From: Rhodopseudomonas sp. BAL398
GTDB lineage: Bacteria; Pseudomonadota; Alphaproteobacteria; Rhizobiales; Xanthobacteraceae
NCBI RefSeq assembly: GCF_033001325.1
Contig: NZ_CP133111.1
Span: 5,813,001-5,877,000 of the forward strand
Length of the DNA: 64,000 nt
Direction: 5' to 3'
Within the stretch, counting starts at the first letter, position 1. Every line of letters starts with the position of its first letter. Position numbers and translations under genes: made by a program. This document shows, in pieces, positions 26,646-36,200 of this stretch. The notes beneath the pieces were generated by a model. The model was not told the DNA's origin, did no database searches, and saw only the letters and a list, made by a program, of their open reading frames with translations.

Positions 26646-28511
26646 GTGCCTGAGATACGGCCCGGTTGGCTCGGACAATTCGGATTGCAGTATCGGCCCT
26701 GGAGCGAATTCGTGCCTGAAACCGTCGAAGCGATTGTTGCCGCGCATCGTGCCGGAACCCTGACGCCGGCGCAGACCGTGGCGCGCAGCTATCAGCGGAT
26801 TCGCGCTTATGACGATCCGGCCGTGTTCATCGCATTGCGCGACGAGGCCGAGGCGCTGGTCGAGGCCGTGGCGCTGGCGGGCAGGGATCCGGCGCAGCTG
26901 CCGCTCTACGGCGTTCCCGTTGCGGTGAAAGACAATATCGACGTGCTGGGCTTGCCGACCACCGCGGCCTGTCCGGCGTTTTCCTATCTGCCGGCGCGTG
27001 ACGCCGGCGTCGTGGCCCGGCTGCGCGCCGCCGGCGCCATCGTGATCGGCAAGACCAATCTCGATCAATTCGCCACCGGCCTGGTTGGTGTGCGCTCGCC
27101 CTACGGCATTCCGCGCAATGCGGTGCGCGCCGACCTGGTCCCGGGCGGATCGAGTTCGGGATCGGCGGTCGCGGTGTCGGCCGGCCTGGTGCCGCTGGCG
27201 CTCGGCACCGATACCGCGGGCTCGGGCCGGGTTCCGGCGATGCTCAACAACATCGTCGGGCTGAAGCCGAGCCTCGGGCTGATCTCGACCGCCGGCGTGG
27301 TGCCGGCGTGCCGGACACTGGACTGCGTCTCGATCTTGTCGCTGACGGTCGACGACGCCATCACCGCGCTCGGCGCGATCGCCGGGCCGGACGCCGACGA
27401 TCCTTATTCGCGCGCCCGCCCGCTGGCGCCGCTCGGCGGTTTTCCCGCTCAGCTCCGGCTCGGCATTCCGCGCAACGGGCAATTGCTGTTCTTCGGCGAC
27501 AAGGTTTCGGAGCAGGCCTATGAGGCGGCAATGCAGCGCTGGACCGCGCTCGGCGCGACGCTGGTCGAGTTCGATCTCGAGCCGCTCTACGAGACCGCGC
27601 GGCTGCTCTATGACGGGCCGTGGGTGGCCGAGCGCTATCTGGTGATCCGCAACCTCCTGGCCTCCGCGCCCGACGCGGTGCATCCGGTGACCCGCGAGAT
27701 CACCATGGCGGGCGCCGATCTGTCGGCGGCCGACACCTTCGCGGCGCTATATAGGCTGCAGGCGCTGCGCAAGCATGCCGATCGCGCCTTCGCGGCGATC
27801 GACGCCCTGGTGCTGCCGACCGCGCCGACCGCCTACACCACCGCACAAGTGCTGGCCAACCCGATCGAACTCAACAGCCGGCTCGGCACCTACACCAATT
27901 TCGTCAATCTGCTCGATCTCTGCGGGTTGGCGTTGCCTGCGGCGATGCGGGCCGACGGCATTCCGTTCGGCGTCACGCTGCTGGCGCCGGCCGGGCGCGA
28001 TGCGCAGCTCGCCAGCATCGGCCGGGTGTTTCATGCCGATACCGGGCTGACGATGGGGGGCCGGGGACTGCCGCAGCCATCGCTCGCGGCGGTGTCACCC
28101 GCGCCGCAAGCCGACGAAATCCCGATCGCCGTGGTCGGCGCGCATCTGTCCGGCATGGCGCTCAATGGCGAGCTGCGGGCGCTCGGCGCTCGCTTGCTGC
28201 GCCCTGCTGCGACCGCGCCGGACTACAAGCTTTATGCGCTGGACGGCACCACGCCGCCGAAGCCTGGCATGCTGCGGGTCGCGCCGGGCGCCGGGGCGAG
28301 CATCGCGCTTGAATTGTGGTCGCTGTCGGTGGCGGCATTCGGCAAATTCGTCGCGGCCATTCCGGCGCCGCTGTCGATCGGCACCATCGTGCTGGATGAT
28401 GGCGACAGCGTCCAGGGTTTTCTGGTCGAGGCCGCGGCGGTCGAGGGCGCCCGCGATATTTCGTCATTCGGCGGCTGGCGCGCCTTCATGGCGCAGAAGG
28501 CCGCGGAGTGA
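26646..28511 (+). CDS. atzF: Allophanate hydrolase
   Basis: A 621-residue protein with an amidase-signature domain and a C-terminal domain of about 165 residues, the two-domain form of AtzF. The Ser-cis-Ser-Lys triad is visible: Lys95 in GVPVAVKDN, the cis-Ser in PGGSSSGSA (169/170) and Ser193 in GTDTAGSGRVPA. The C-terminal domain begins near IPIAVVGAHLSGMALNGELR, as in the family. It hydrolyses allophanate to two ammonia and two CO2. The start is uncertain: GTG 26646 (used here) or GTG 26712, which has GGAG 7 bp upstream and gives 599 residues. Genes for the preceding steps, atzG/E/H, lie at 33-35 kb on the opposite strand. Confidence 0.9.
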   Translation: MPEIRPGWLGQFGLQYRPWSEFVPETVEAIVAAHRAGTLTPAQTVARSYQRIRAYDDPAVFIALRDEAEALVEAVALAGRDPAQLPLYGVPVAVKDNIDVLGLPTTAACPAFSYLPARDAGVVARLRAAGAIVIGKTNLDQFATGLVGVRSPYGIPRNAVRADLVPGGSSSGSAVAVSAGLVPLALGTDTAGSGRVPAMLNNIVGLKPSLGLISTAGVVPACRTLDCVSILSLTVDDAITALGAIAGPDADDPYSRARPLAPLGGFPAQLRLGIPRNGQLLFFGDKVSEQAYEAAMQRWTALGATLVEFDLEPLYETARLLYDGPWVAERYLVIRNLLASAPDAVHPVTREITMAGADLSAADTFAALYRLQALRKHADRAFAAIDALVLPTAPTAYTTAQVLANPIELNSRLGTYTNFVNLLDLCGLALPAAMRADGIPFGVTLLAPAGRDAQLASIGRVFHADTGLTMGGRGLPQPSLAAVSPAPQADEIPIAVVGAHLSGMALNGELRALGARLLRPAATAPDYKLYALDGTTPPKPGMLRVAPGAGASIALELWSLSVAAFGKFVAAIPAPLSIGTIVLDDGDSVQGFLVEAAAVEGARDISSFGGWRAFMAQKAAE

Positions 28512-28708
28512 TCGCGCGGTCGCTCCGCCGCTGCCAGCACAAGCATCGCGGCGTTGGGGGCGGGGCGCTGTGCTTGGCGGCGACCGCGATCGGCGATAAA
28601 TTGGCAACGTGGTCAATTCGAAGGAACCCGGATCAGTCGATCGGGTTCACCATGAAGCCGCCACCAAAGCCGGCCATCTGCAAATCTCAGTAAAAGGCCA
28701 GTCTCAGT

Positions 28709-29611
28709 GTGATCAACACAGCCTTGTCTCTTTGGTCCGGTATTCCGGCGGGCCGGCGGATCCCAGCATCGTGCGTTCGGATTATTGTTGTCGCGATGCT
28801 GCCCTTGCTGCTGGGTGGATGCGGGGTGCTCGAGCGCGGCGTGATGAACCATGCGGGGCCGATCGCCGAAAGTCAGTGGCATCTTTATCTGATCGTCGGG
28901 GCCGTGTTGATCTTCGTCGCCGGCCCGGTGCTGCTGCTGACCCCGATCATCGCCTGGCACTATCGCCTGTCGAACAAGCACAGTGCGTTCAGGCCGCAAT
29001 GGGTCTTTTCCTGGCCGCTCGAGGGCCTGATCTGGATCCCGCCGATCGCCATCGTCATCGGCCTGTCCTTCGTGATGTGGCACTACACGCAACGGCTCGA
29101 TCCCTACCGGCCGATCGCGTCCAACCAGCCGGCGCTCGAGATTCAGGCCGTCGGATTCGACTGGAAATGGCTGTTCATCTATCCGGACCAACATGTAGCG
29201 CTGCTCGACAAATTGGTGATTCCGGTTGGCCGGCCCGTTCATATCAGCCTGACCAGCGGCACCGTGATGCAGTCCCTGATGATCCCCCGACTTGGCGGTC
29301 AGATCTACGCGATGGCGGGGATGACCACCCAGCTCAACCTCGCCGCGTCCGAGGCTGGGATATTTCGCGGCGAGAACACCCAGTTCAACGGGGAGGGTTT
29401 TCAGAATCAGAAATTCGATGTGACCGCGTTTGCTGCGGACGATTTCGAGCGCTGGCTGGCCGACGTGCAGGCGGCTTCCCATCCGCTCGACGCCTCTGCC
29501 TATGCGGAGCTGTTTGAAAAATCGACTCCGCCGGCGCCGATCGATTTCTCGTCGGTGCCGGAGGGCTTGTTCCAGCGCATTCTCAAACAGTCCCGGGAGC
29601 CGAGATCGTGA
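28709..29611 (+). CDS. cyoA: Cytochrome bo3-type quinol oxidase subunit II
   Basis: A 300-residue lipoprotein subunit II. The signal segment ends in the lipobox LLLGGC with Cys38. Two transmembrane helices follow (about 57-82 and 103-125), then a cupredoxin-like domain with FDWKWLFIYPDQ and IPRLGGQIYAMAGM as in CyoA. The CuA-binding cysteines of cytochrome c oxidases are absent, which marks a quinol oxidase. The GTG start gives a long signal region; no closer start leaves enough sequence before the lipobox. It overlaps cyoB by four bases. Confidence 0.93.
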   Translation: MINTALSLWSGIPAGRRIPASCVRIIVVAMLPLLLGGCGVLERGVMNHAGPIAESQWHLYLIVGAVLIFVAGPVLLLTPIIAWHYRLSNKHSAFRPQWVFSWPLEGLIWIPPIAIVIGLSFVMWHYTQRLDPYRPIASNQPALEIQAVGFDWKWLFIYPDQHVALLDKLVIPVGRPVHISLTSGTVMQSLMIPRLGGQIYAMAGMTTQLNLAASEAGIFRGENTQFNGEGFQNQKFDVTAFAADDFERWLADVQAASHPLDASAYAELFEKSTPPAPIDFSSVPEGLFQRILKQSREPRS

Positions 29612-31695
29612 CCGCAGGGATCTGGCCCGCCATGCTGGGCCGCTTCAATTGGGATGCGCTGCCCTTCGTCCGCGCGTGGGAGCACCCCACCGCCAGCGAG
29701 ATCATCGGCGCCGGTGCGGCGCTGATGGTGATCGTCGGCGCCGTCGTCGTCGTGGCGCTGATCACCTGGTTCGGCAAGTGGCGCTATCTGTGGTCGGAAT
29801 GGTTCACCAGCCTCGATCACAAGAAGATCGGCATCATGTATATCGTGCTGGCCTTCGTCATGCTCAGCCGCGCGCTGATCGAGGCGGTGCTGATGCGGAT
29901 GCAGCAGGCCGCGGCGATCCAGGATTCCGGCTTCATCGCGCCGGATCATTTCGCGCAGCTGTTCAGCACGCATGGCAGCATCATGATCTTTTTCATGGCG
30001 ATGCCGTTTCTCACCGGCGTCATCAACTATGTCCTGCCGCTGCAGATCGGGGCCCGCGACGTGTCGTTCCCGCTGCTGAATTCGATCAGCCTGTGGCTGA
30101 CCGGCGGCGCCGCCGGCCTGATGATGGTCTCGCTCGTGATCGGGCGGTTCTCAACCGGCGGCTGGAGCGGCTATCCGCCCTATACAGAGCTCGCCTTCAG
30201 TCCCGATGTCGGACCCGACTATTGGATCTGGGCGGTGACGCTCGGCTCGCTCGGCTCGACGCTCACCGGGCTCAATTTCGCCGTCACCATCTACAAGATG
30301 CGCTGCCCGGGCATGGATTTGATGCGGATGCCGCTGTTCGCGTGGACGGCGCTGTGCACCAGCATCCTGATGATCTTCGCGATGCCGCCCCTGACGGTGG
30401 CGACCGCGCTGCTGGCGCTCGATCGCTATCTCGGCTTCCACTTCTTCACCAATGATTTCGGCGGCAATATGATGAACTATGCCAATCTGTTCTGGCTGTT
30501 CGGTCATCCCGAAGTCTACATCCTGATCCTGCCGGCCTTCGGGGTCTATTCCGAGGTCGTCTCCAACTTCTCCAGCAAGGAGCTGTACGGCTACACCTCG
30601 TTGGTGCTGGCCACCATGGCGATCGCCGTGCTGTCGTTCACGGTCTGGCTGCATCATTTCTTCACCATGGGACAGAGCGCCAATATCAACGCGGCGTTCG
30701 GCATCGCCACGATGACGATCGGCGTGCCCACCGGGGTGAAGATCTATGATTGGATCTGGACGATGTTTCGCGGCCATGTGCGCTTCACCGTGCCGATGCT
30801 GTACTCGCTCGCCTTCATGATGACCTTCGTGCTGGGCGGCTTGACGGGAATTATCCTGGCCTTTCCGCCGCTCGATTACCTGGTCCACAATACTCTGTTC
30901 CTGGTGGCGCATTTCCACAATATGCTGATCCCGGGGCTGCTCTATGGCATGCTCGCGGCCTATCACTACTGGTTTCCAAAGGCGTTCGGCTTCCGGCTCA
31001 ACGAGAGATGGGGGCGGATGTCCTTTGGCTGTTGGGTGATCGGCTTCTATCTGGCGTTCACGCCGCTTTATGTGCTGGGCGCCGCCGGCGTGGCGCGGCG
31101 GACCCAGGGGATGTTCGATCCGGAATTCCGGCCATGGCTCTATGTCGCTGGTCTTGGCGCGCTGGTGCTGCTGGCCGCGCTGATGTCGCTGTTCGTGCAG
31201 CTGTGGGTCAGCATTCGCGACCGCGATGCCAATCGCGTGGTCGCCGGCGATCCGTGGGACGGGCGCGGCCTGGAATGGTCGACCTCGGCGCCGCCGCCGG
31301 AATATAATTTTGCTACGATTCCGCACGTCGAGGCGCGTGACCCGTTTTACCGACGCAAGCGCTCCTTGGCCGATCCCTATGCGCCGGCGCCATCCTACGA
31401 AGACATCGAACTTCCGCGCAACACGATGGTCGGCCCGGTGCTCGGGGTGGTGGGTGCGGCGACGGCGTTCGGCCTGGTCTGGCATATCTGGTGGCTGGCG
31501 ATCGCCGGTGTCCTGACGATCGTCGCGACCGTGATCGCGCGCAGCTTCGCTCGCGACGTCAGTAAGATCATTCCCGCCGAGGAGGTCGCGCGCACCGAGA
31601 CACGCTGGCTGCAGGCGGTGGCGGCGGCGACGCCGATTCCGCGGGAAATCGAGATGACCTCCGCAAACCAGGGGCTGGCGGAGGTGACCGGATGA
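29608..31695 (+). CDS. cyoB: Cytochrome bo3-type quinol oxidase subunit I
   Basis: A 695-residue heme-copper oxidase catalytic subunit. THGSIMIFFMAMP carries a low-spin heme ligand. FGHPEVYILILPAFG holds CuB His, the D-channel Glu and the cross-linked Tyr. VWLHHFFTMG holds the CuB His pair, and LFLVAHFHNM gives the high-spin and low-spin heme ligands. The D-channel aspartate in QIGARDVSFP is present, so this is an A-type proton-pumping enzyme. Quinol-type residues and neighbours identify CyoB. The C-terminal tail is longer than in E. coli. It overlaps cyoC (ATGA). Confidence 0.95.
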   Translation: MTAGIWPAMLGRFNWDALPFVRAWEHPTASEIIGAGAALMVIVGAVVVVALITWFGKWRYLWSEWFTSLDHKKIGIMYIVLAFVMLSRALIEAVLMRMQQAAAIQDSGFIAPDHFAQLFSTHGSIMIFFMAMPFLTGVINYVLPLQIGARDVSFPLLNSISLWLTGGAAGLMMVSLVIGRFSTGGWSGYPPYTELAFSPDVGPDYWIWAVTLGSLGSTLTGLNFAVTIYKMRCPGMDLMRMPLFAWTALCTSILMIFAMPPLTVATALLALDRYLGFHFFTNDFGGNMMNYANLFWLFGHPEVYILILPAFGVYSEVVSNFSSKELYGYTSLVLATMAIAVLSFTVWLHHFFTMGQSANINAAFGIATMTIGVPTGVKIYDWIWTMFRGHVRFTVPMLYSLAFMMTFVLGGLTGIILAFPPLDYLVHNTLFLVAHFHNMLIPGLLYGMLAAYHYWFPKAFGFRLNERWGRMSFGCWVIGFYLAFTPLYVLGAAGVARRTQGMFDPEFRPWLYVAGLGALVLLAALMSLFVQLWVSIRDRDANRVVAGDPWDGRGLEWSTSAPPPEYNFATIPHVEARDPFYRRKRSLADPYAPAPSYEDIELPRNTMVGPVLGVVGAATAFGLVWHIWWLAIAGVLTIVATVIARSFARDVSKIIPAEEVARTETRWLQAVAAATPIPREIEMTSANQGLAEVTG

Positions 31696-32318
31696 GTTCG
31701 AACGAAGTCAAACATGCCGGCCTCAATCTCGGCGACACCGACGAAGCGACGCATGACGAGGCCGGCAGCGCGATATTCGGCTTCTGGGTATTCCTGATGA
31801 GCGACGCGGTGATGTTCGCGTTGCTGTTTGCGACCTATGGGGTGATGTTGTCCGCCACGGTCGGCGGCCCGACCCCGGCTGGCGAGTACAAGATCGTCCC
31901 GGTCTTTATCGAAACGCTGATCCTGCTCACCAGCAGCTTCACCTTCGGCATGGCGTCGGTTGCCATGAAGCACGGCGCGCATCGCGGCCAGCTGATCGGC
32001 TGGTTGGTGGTGACGCTGCTGCTTGGACTGGCCTTTCTGGGCATGGAGCTGAACGATTTCGCGACGATGTTCGGCGACGGAGCCTATCCGACCCGCAGCG
32101 GCTATCTGTCGTCGTTCTTCGCGCTGGTGCCGCTGCACGGCCTGCACGTCTTGTTCGGGAGCATCTGGATCGTGGTGATGATCGTCCAGGTGATGGTGTT
32201 CGGTCTGGATGCCCGGGTGAAGATCAACATCCTGCGGCTCGGGCTGTTCTGGCATTTTCTCGATATCGTGTGGATCGCGATTTTCTCCGTGGTCTATCTT
32301 CAGGGGCTGATCCGGTGA
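31692..32318 (+). CDS. cyoC: Cytochrome bo3-type quinol oxidase subunit III
   Basis: A 208-residue protein with five predicted transmembrane helices and the subunit III motifs FGFWVFLMSDAVMFALLFATY and VPLHGLHVLFGSIW, shortened here to SDAVMFALLFATY. It stabilises the catalytic subunit. Its stop overlaps the GTG start of cyoD. Confidence 0.93.
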   Translation: MSSNEVKHAGLNLGDTDEATHDEAGSAIFGFWVFLMSDAVMFALLFATYGVMLSATVGGPTPAGEYKIVPVFIETLILLTSSFTFGMASVAMKHGAHRGQLIGWLVVTLLLGLAFLGMELNDFATMFGDGAYPTRSGYLSSFFALVPLHGLHVLFGSIWIVVMIVQVMVFGLDARVKINILRLGLFWHFLDIVWIAIFSVVYLQGLIR

Positions 32319-32629
32319 GCGAACCGAACGATAGCAAACGGGATGAGATTCGCTCCTACGCGATCGGCTATGGCCTGGCGCTGCTGTTGACCTGCGCGGC
32401 GTTCGCCGCGGTGCGCTGGCCTGTGGCTGCCGCGAGCACCACGCTGGCGATCGTGCTCGGCCTGGCGCTGGTCCAGATGGTGGTCCAGTTCCGCTTCTTC
32501 CTGCACATCACCTTGCGGAAATCGGCCCGCGACGATCTTCAATTGATCCTGTTCTCGACTCTCATCGTGGTCCTGATGGTGTCCGGCACGCTTATCATCC
32601 TGGCCAATCTGCACCACCGGATGATGTAG
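32315..32629 (+). CDS. cyoD: Cytochrome bo3-type quinol oxidase subunit IV
   Basis: A 104-residue protein with three transmembrane helices and the conserved VVQFRFFLHI motif of CyoD. GTG 32315 overlaps cyoC (GTGA); the frame is open upstream but lies inside cyoC. It ends the oxidase operon. No cyoE (heme O synthase) follows, so heme O must come from another locus. The convergent GntR gene ends 14 bp away. Confidence 0.92.
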   Translation: MSEPNDSKRDEIRSYAIGYGLALLLTCAAFAAVRWPVAAASTTLAIVLGLALVQMVVQFRFFLHITLRKSARDDLQLILFSTLIVVLMVSGTLIILANLHHRMM

Positions 32630-32643
32630 CGGTCGGTCGGGAC

Positions 32644-33378
32644 CTACTTCGACTCCGCATAGGTTTCATATTCGCCGCGGACCAGCCCGATATGGGCGCG
32701 CATCGCCGCGGCGGCGCCGGCGCGGTCGCCGCGCATGATCGCCACCACGACGCGGTCGTGTTCGAGCTGCGACTTCGCCAGCCGGCCGAGATTGCGGAAC
32801 TGGGCGCGGCGGAACGGCTGCACCCGAACGCGGGTCGCCAGCGTGATCTCGGCGATATAGCCGTTATGCGAACCGGCATAGATCGCATTGTGAAACCGCT
32901 CATTGACCTCGTGGAAGCGCTCGGGATTGCCGGCGTGGCTCAGCCCCCGGAGTTCCTCGTGGATTGCCTCCAGCGCGTGGCGCTCCAGCGGCGGCATCCG
33001 CTCGGCAGCGAGGCCGGCGCACATCGCCTCCAGCTCGGCCATTGCCTCGAACATCTCGGCCAGTCGCGCCGGCGACGGCCGCGCCACGACGGCGCCGTGA
33101 TGCGGGCGGGACTCGACGAGGCCGGACGCCGCGAGCTGCCGCAGCGCCTCGCGCACCGGTGTCCGCGATACGTTGAAGCGTGCCGCCAAGGTGGTCTCGT
33201 CAAGCGCCGCGCCCGGCGCCAGCGCGCCGCGCACGATGTCGTCGGCGAGTTGGATGCGCAGATCCTCGGCGCGGGTGATCTTGCCGGGATTCGCCCGGAC
33301 GGCCCGGCCGATCGGTTCGGTGTTGCGCTGCCGCGGCGCTCCCGCGTGGGGCGGCACCGGGATGTCGTCGACGCTCAT
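32644..33378 (-). CDS. GntR-family (FadR/FCD subfamily) transcriptional regulator
   Basis: A 244-residue regulator. The N-terminal winged helix reads [24 protein letters not shown], and a C-terminal FCD ligand domain contains [11 protein letters not shown] and an H-rich metal/ligand region ([14 protein letters not shown]). It is the last gene of the atzG-atzE-atzH operon and overlaps atzH by four bases, so it is probably the pathway regulator and controls its own transcription. Confidence 0.9.
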   Translation of the reverse strand: MSVDDIPVPPHAGAPRQRNTEPIGRAVRANPGKITRAEDLRIQLADDIVRGALAPGAALDETTLAARFNVSRTPVREALRQLAASGLVESRPHHGAVVARPSPARLAEMFEAMAELEAMCAGLAAERMPPLERHALEAIHEELRGLSHAGNPERFHEVNERFHNAIYAGSHNGYIAEITLATRVRVQPFRRAQFRNLGRLAKSQLEHDRVVVAIMRGDRAGAAAAMRAHIGLVRGEYETYAESK

Positions 33379-33770
33379 GTCGTGTCCCGCGTATCCTCGA
33401 TGATGCTCACATGCGCGGCGACGATACGCCAGCCCTCCGAAAAGCGTATCCAGGTCTGCATCTGCCGCCCGACCTTGCCCGGCACCGTGTCGCGGTAGAA
33501 CAGTGTCGAGGCCACAGCGGCATCGCGGCCATAGCTGGTGATGACCGTTTCGGCGGTGCGGCGCATCAGGCCGACCGGCGAGCGGGCGGCGCGGAATCCT
33601 TGGATCGCCGCATAGCCGTAGAGGTTTTCGCCGATGCCGTAGCGCAGCGTCCGCGGATCATTGCGAAACAATTCGCCGAGCGTGGCGGTATCATTGCTGA
33701 CCAGCGCGGCCTCGTAGCGCGCGAAGGCGGCGCCGACTTCGGCCAGCACCTCGGGAAGGTCGATCTCCAT
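33375..33770 (-). CDS. atzH: AtzH/HpxZ-family protein (DUF3225)
   Basis: A 131-residue NTF2-like protein: [40 protein letters not shown] and [17 protein letters not shown] match the DUF3225 family known as HpxZ in oxalurate gene clusters and AtzH in the cyanuric acid operon of Pseudomonas ADP. As I recall, AtzH hydrolyses 1,3-dicarboxyurea to allophanate. It starts 1 bp after atzE ends and overlaps the regulator gene. The atzG-atzE-atzH order is the same as in that operon, which favours the AtzH name over an oxalurate role. Confidence 0.82.
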   Translation of the reverse strand: MEIDLPEVLAEVGAAFARYEAALVSNDTATLGELFRNDPRTLRYGIGENLYGYAAIQGFRAARSPVGLMRRTAETVITSYGRDAAVASTLFYRDTVPGKVGRQMQTWIRFSEGWRIVAAHVSIIEDTRDTT

Positions 33771-33771
33771 C

Positions 33772-35187
33772 TCAAAACCCCTTTGGCCGCGGTGCCACCG
33801 CCACTCCGGCGCGTTCCAGTGCGGCCGCCACCCGCAGCGCCAGATCCTCGCGCCACGGCGCCGCGATGATCTGCACGCCGATCGGCATCGGCTGCAGCGC
33901 AACCGGCGCCGCCACCACCGGAAGGCCGATAAAGGAAATCGGCTGGGTGTGGATGCCGACATGGGCGCGGACCGGCAGTTCGACGCCGTCGAGCACGAAG
34001 GTCTGCTGTCCGAGTTCGGGGGCGATGCAAGGCGTCGCCGGCGCGATGATAATGTCGACGTCGTTGAACAGTTCAAGTACGCGGGCGCGATACCAGCGGC
34101 GGAATTTCTGGGCGCGATCGATTAATGGCGCCGGGATCATCGCCCCGGCCAAGAGCCGGTCGCGCACCGCCGGGTCGAAATCACTCGGCCGCTGGCGCAG
34201 CCGGTCGAGATGCAGCGAGGCGCCCTCGGTGGTGCTGATGACATAGGCCGCGGCGCGGGCGCGCGCGACTTCCGGCAATTCGACCGTCCTGGTCACGCCG
34301 AGCGCCTGGCAGACGCGGGAGACGGCCTCGCGCGCCTCGTCGAACAGATTGGCCTCGAAGTAACCGCCGGCCCGCGCGATCCGCAGGTCGCCGATATCCT
34401 GCGCCAGCAGACTGCCGACCGGCTCGACATCGCGCCTGCTGCAGGCGGCGTCGCCGGCATCGGGGCCCTGCATCGAATCATAGGCCAGTGCCATATCGGC
34501 GACGCTGCGCGCGAACGGGCCGAGATGATCGAGGCTGGCGACGAAGGGAAACGAGCCGGCGCGCGACAGCCGGCCATAGGTCGGCTTCAGGCCGAAAACG
34601 CCGCAAAACGACGCTGGCACCCGGATCGAGCCGTTGGTGTCGGAGCCCAGCGCCAGCGGCACCAACCCGCCGCCGACTGCGCTGCCGGAGCCGCCGGAGG
34701 AGCCGCCAGTCATCCGCGTCGGATCGTGCGGATTGCGCGACGGGCCGTCATGGATATTCTCGCCGGTGAAGTCATAGGCGTATTCGCCCATATTGAGCGC
34801 GCCGATCAGCACCGCGCCGGCCGCTTCCAGCCGCGTGATCAGCGTGGCATCGCGCGCCGCCGGTGGCCGGTCGCGATTGATCTTCGATCCGGCACGGGTC
34901 GGCAGGCCGGTGATGTCGTACAGATTCTTGACCGCGAACGGCACGCCGGCCAGCGGCCCGACATTGTCGCCGCGCGCCAGTGCCGCGTCGATCGTGCGCG
35001 CGCGTTGCCGGGCGCGTTCGGCGACCACGTCGGTAAAGGCGTTGAGCACGCCATCATGCGCGGCGATCCGCTTGAGCGTTGCCTCGACGGCGTCGAGCGC
35101 GGAGAGCTTGCGGTTCGCGACGGCTTGCGCGGTCTGCGACGCGGAGAGCCAGTCGCCCCTGGCGTCGGGATCACGCTGCAAAGACAC
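33772..35187 (-). CDS. atzE: AtzE-family amidase (1-carboxybiuret amidohydrolase subunit)
   Basis: A 471-residue amidase-signature enzyme with the triad Lys87 ([11 protein letters not shown]), cis-Ser 163/164 (TGGSSGGSG) and Ser187 ([12 protein letters not shown]). Known AtzE forms a complex with the small AtzG subunit and deaminates 1-carboxybiuret. The GTG at 35187 was chosen because it gives the family-length N-terminus and overlaps the atzG gene by 17 bases; the longer open frame reads through atzG in a wrong frame. Some members of the family act on oxalurate-related amides instead. Confidence 0.87.
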   Translation of the reverse strand: MSLQRDPDARGDWLSASQTAQAVANRKLSALDAVEATLKRIAAHDGVLNAFTDVVAERARQRARTIDAALARGDNVGPLAGVPFAVKNLYDITGLPTRAGSKINRDRPPAARDATLITRLEAAGAVLIGALNMGEYAYDFTGENIHDGPSRNPHDPTRMTGGSSGGSGSAVGGGLVPLALGSDTNGSIRVPASFCGVFGLKPTYGRLSRAGSFPFVASLDHLGPFARSVADMALAYDSMQGPDAGDAACSRRDVEPVGSLLAQDIGDLRIARAGGYFEANLFDEAREAVSRVCQALGVTRTVELPEVARARAAAYVISTTEGASLHLDRLRQRPSDFDPAVRDRLLAGAMIPAPLIDRAQKFRRWYRARVLELFNDVDIIIAPATPCIAPELGQQTFVLDGVELPVRAHVGIHTQPISFIGLPVVAAPVALQPMPIGVQIIAAPWREDLALRVAAALERAGVAVAPRPKGF

Positions 35188-35350
35188 TGGCCGGCTCGCT
35201 GTCGTCGGGGAGGGGGAATTCATCGACCAGCCGCGCCAGGCGCAGCGACACGTCGAGATTGGCGCGCACCGCGGGCTTCCATTGCGGTTCGATCGGCAGC
35301 GCCAGCGCGGCCGCGACGGCGTCGATATAATTGTCGAGAGGATCGGGCAT
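35171..35350 (-). CDS. atzG: AtzG-like small subunit (DUF4089)
   Basis: A 59-codon gene: it begins MPDPLDNYIDAVAAALALPI and ends SEPASVFAA. The pattern of a first helix, P-I-x-P-x-W-K-P-A-V, then NLDVSLRLARLVDEFPLPD, is that of DUF4089/AtzG, the small subunit needed to fold and stabilise AtzE. It immediately precedes and overlaps atzE, as in known clusters. Only the first gene of the operon has free upstream sequence, so the promoter should lie between 35351 and about 35450. Confidence 0.85.
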   Translation of the reverse strand: MPDPLDNYIDAVAAALALPIEPQWKPAVRANLDVSLRLARLVDEFPLPDDSEPASVFAA

Positions 35351-35656
35351 TGGTGTGAGGCCTCGTGATTGAAGGGGCCGGGCGCTCCGTGAGGGCGCCG
35401 AGGCAAGATGTTCAACCGGGCCACACTCGCAAGCACCGTGCCAAGCGCTGCCGAGCTCGTGGCGATGATCTATGTCTTTGTTTTTTCAGACCAAACGCGG
35501 GAGTTGGTGGGTGCTCGACCGGTTTCGAACAGGCTCAATTGCATACAAAGCAAGAAAACAGCTGAAAAAATAGCCGGGCGTTACGCCGATTAGGATCGGC
35601 TGGCCGACAGCGTTTCAGCGCTGCGCACCCCATGGCTCGTCGGCCGGGGATCCACG
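35351..35656. other. Intergenic region upstream of atzG
   Basis: About 300 bp with no convincing gene. It should carry the promoter of the minus-strand atz operon. The plus-strand frames present around 35365-35593 have no ribosome site and no recognisable protein. Confidence 0.5.
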
Positions 35657-35686
35657 AAAACGGCGGCGAGGCTGGCCTCGCCGCCG
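35657..35686 (-). terminator. Rho-independent terminator for the minus-strand membrane-protein gene
   Basis: On the minus strand a perfect 11-bp stem (CGGCGGCGAGG with CCTCGCCGCCG, loop CCAG) is followed by TTTT. It lies 37 bp beyond the stop codon of the gene at 35724-36200. Confidence 0.8.
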
Positions 35687-35723
35687 CTGTAGCAAGCTCT
35701 TTCGAGTGGATCAGTTGATCTTG

Positions 35724-36200
35724 TCAGTTGATCTTGGCGCTGCTTTCCGGGCGCGCCGCCGGGGGCGGCGTGTAAAGCACCTTGTCATTGGAGACCTTGG
35801 ATTCGATCGCCGTCGTCGGGCGGACGATCGATCTCTGGCCACGATAGATCTCGACCGCGAACCAGATGGCGATCGCCAGCGCCACCAAAGCGACCTGGTT
35901 GGGCGGCAGCAGCAGCGACAGCGCAATCAGCACCACCGCGACCGTGGCGGCCTTCACGACCGTGTCGCGATCGTTGAAGATCATCCCGAAGCGGTCCCAG
36001 TTTTCGCCTTTCCAGAGCGGTGCGGTCAGACGGTCCAGGCCGAACCTGGTCCAAGCCCCGTTGAAGCCGAGCCTGCGGGCCCAGAGAAGATACAGAGCGG
36101 ACGAGAATACCACCAAGGAAGCGACGGCCCCGACCGGGCCTGCCGCATAGCCGATCACGACGACCAGAGCGGCCGTGAATGCAATGATCCAATATTGCAT
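35724..36200 (-). CDS. Unknown membrane protein
   Basis: A 158-residue protein not assigned to a family. It has two hydrophobic N-terminal helices (MQYWIIAFTAALVVVIGYAA and a following VASLVVFSSALYLLWA), a polar loop with WTRFGLDRL and FNDRDTVVK, two more helices (VVLIALSLLLPPNQVALVAL and AIWFAVEIY) and a Pro/Ala-rich tail. ATG 36200 is preferred over 36218 because AAGAGG lies 8 bp upstream. A 13-bp direct duplication, TCAGTTGATCTTG, sits at and just after the stop codon. It stands alone with its own terminator. Confidence 0.7.
   Translation of the reverse strand: MQYWIIAFTAALVVVIGYAAGPVGAVASLVVFSSALYLLWARRLGFNGAWTRFGLDRLTAPLWKGENWDRFGMIFNDRDTVVKAATVAVVLIALSLLLPPNQVALVALAIAIWFAVEIYRGQRSIVRPTTAIESKVSNDKVLYTPPPAARPESSAKIN

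Noticed and set aside
28609-29517. 302-codon plus-strand frame overlapping cyoA
   Set aside because: Different frame from cyoA over its whole length; cyoA has clear lipobox, helices and subunit II motifs.
35365-35593. Short plus-strand frames upstream of atzG
   Set aside because: No ribosome site, no recognisable protein, and located in the expected promoter region of the opposite operon.
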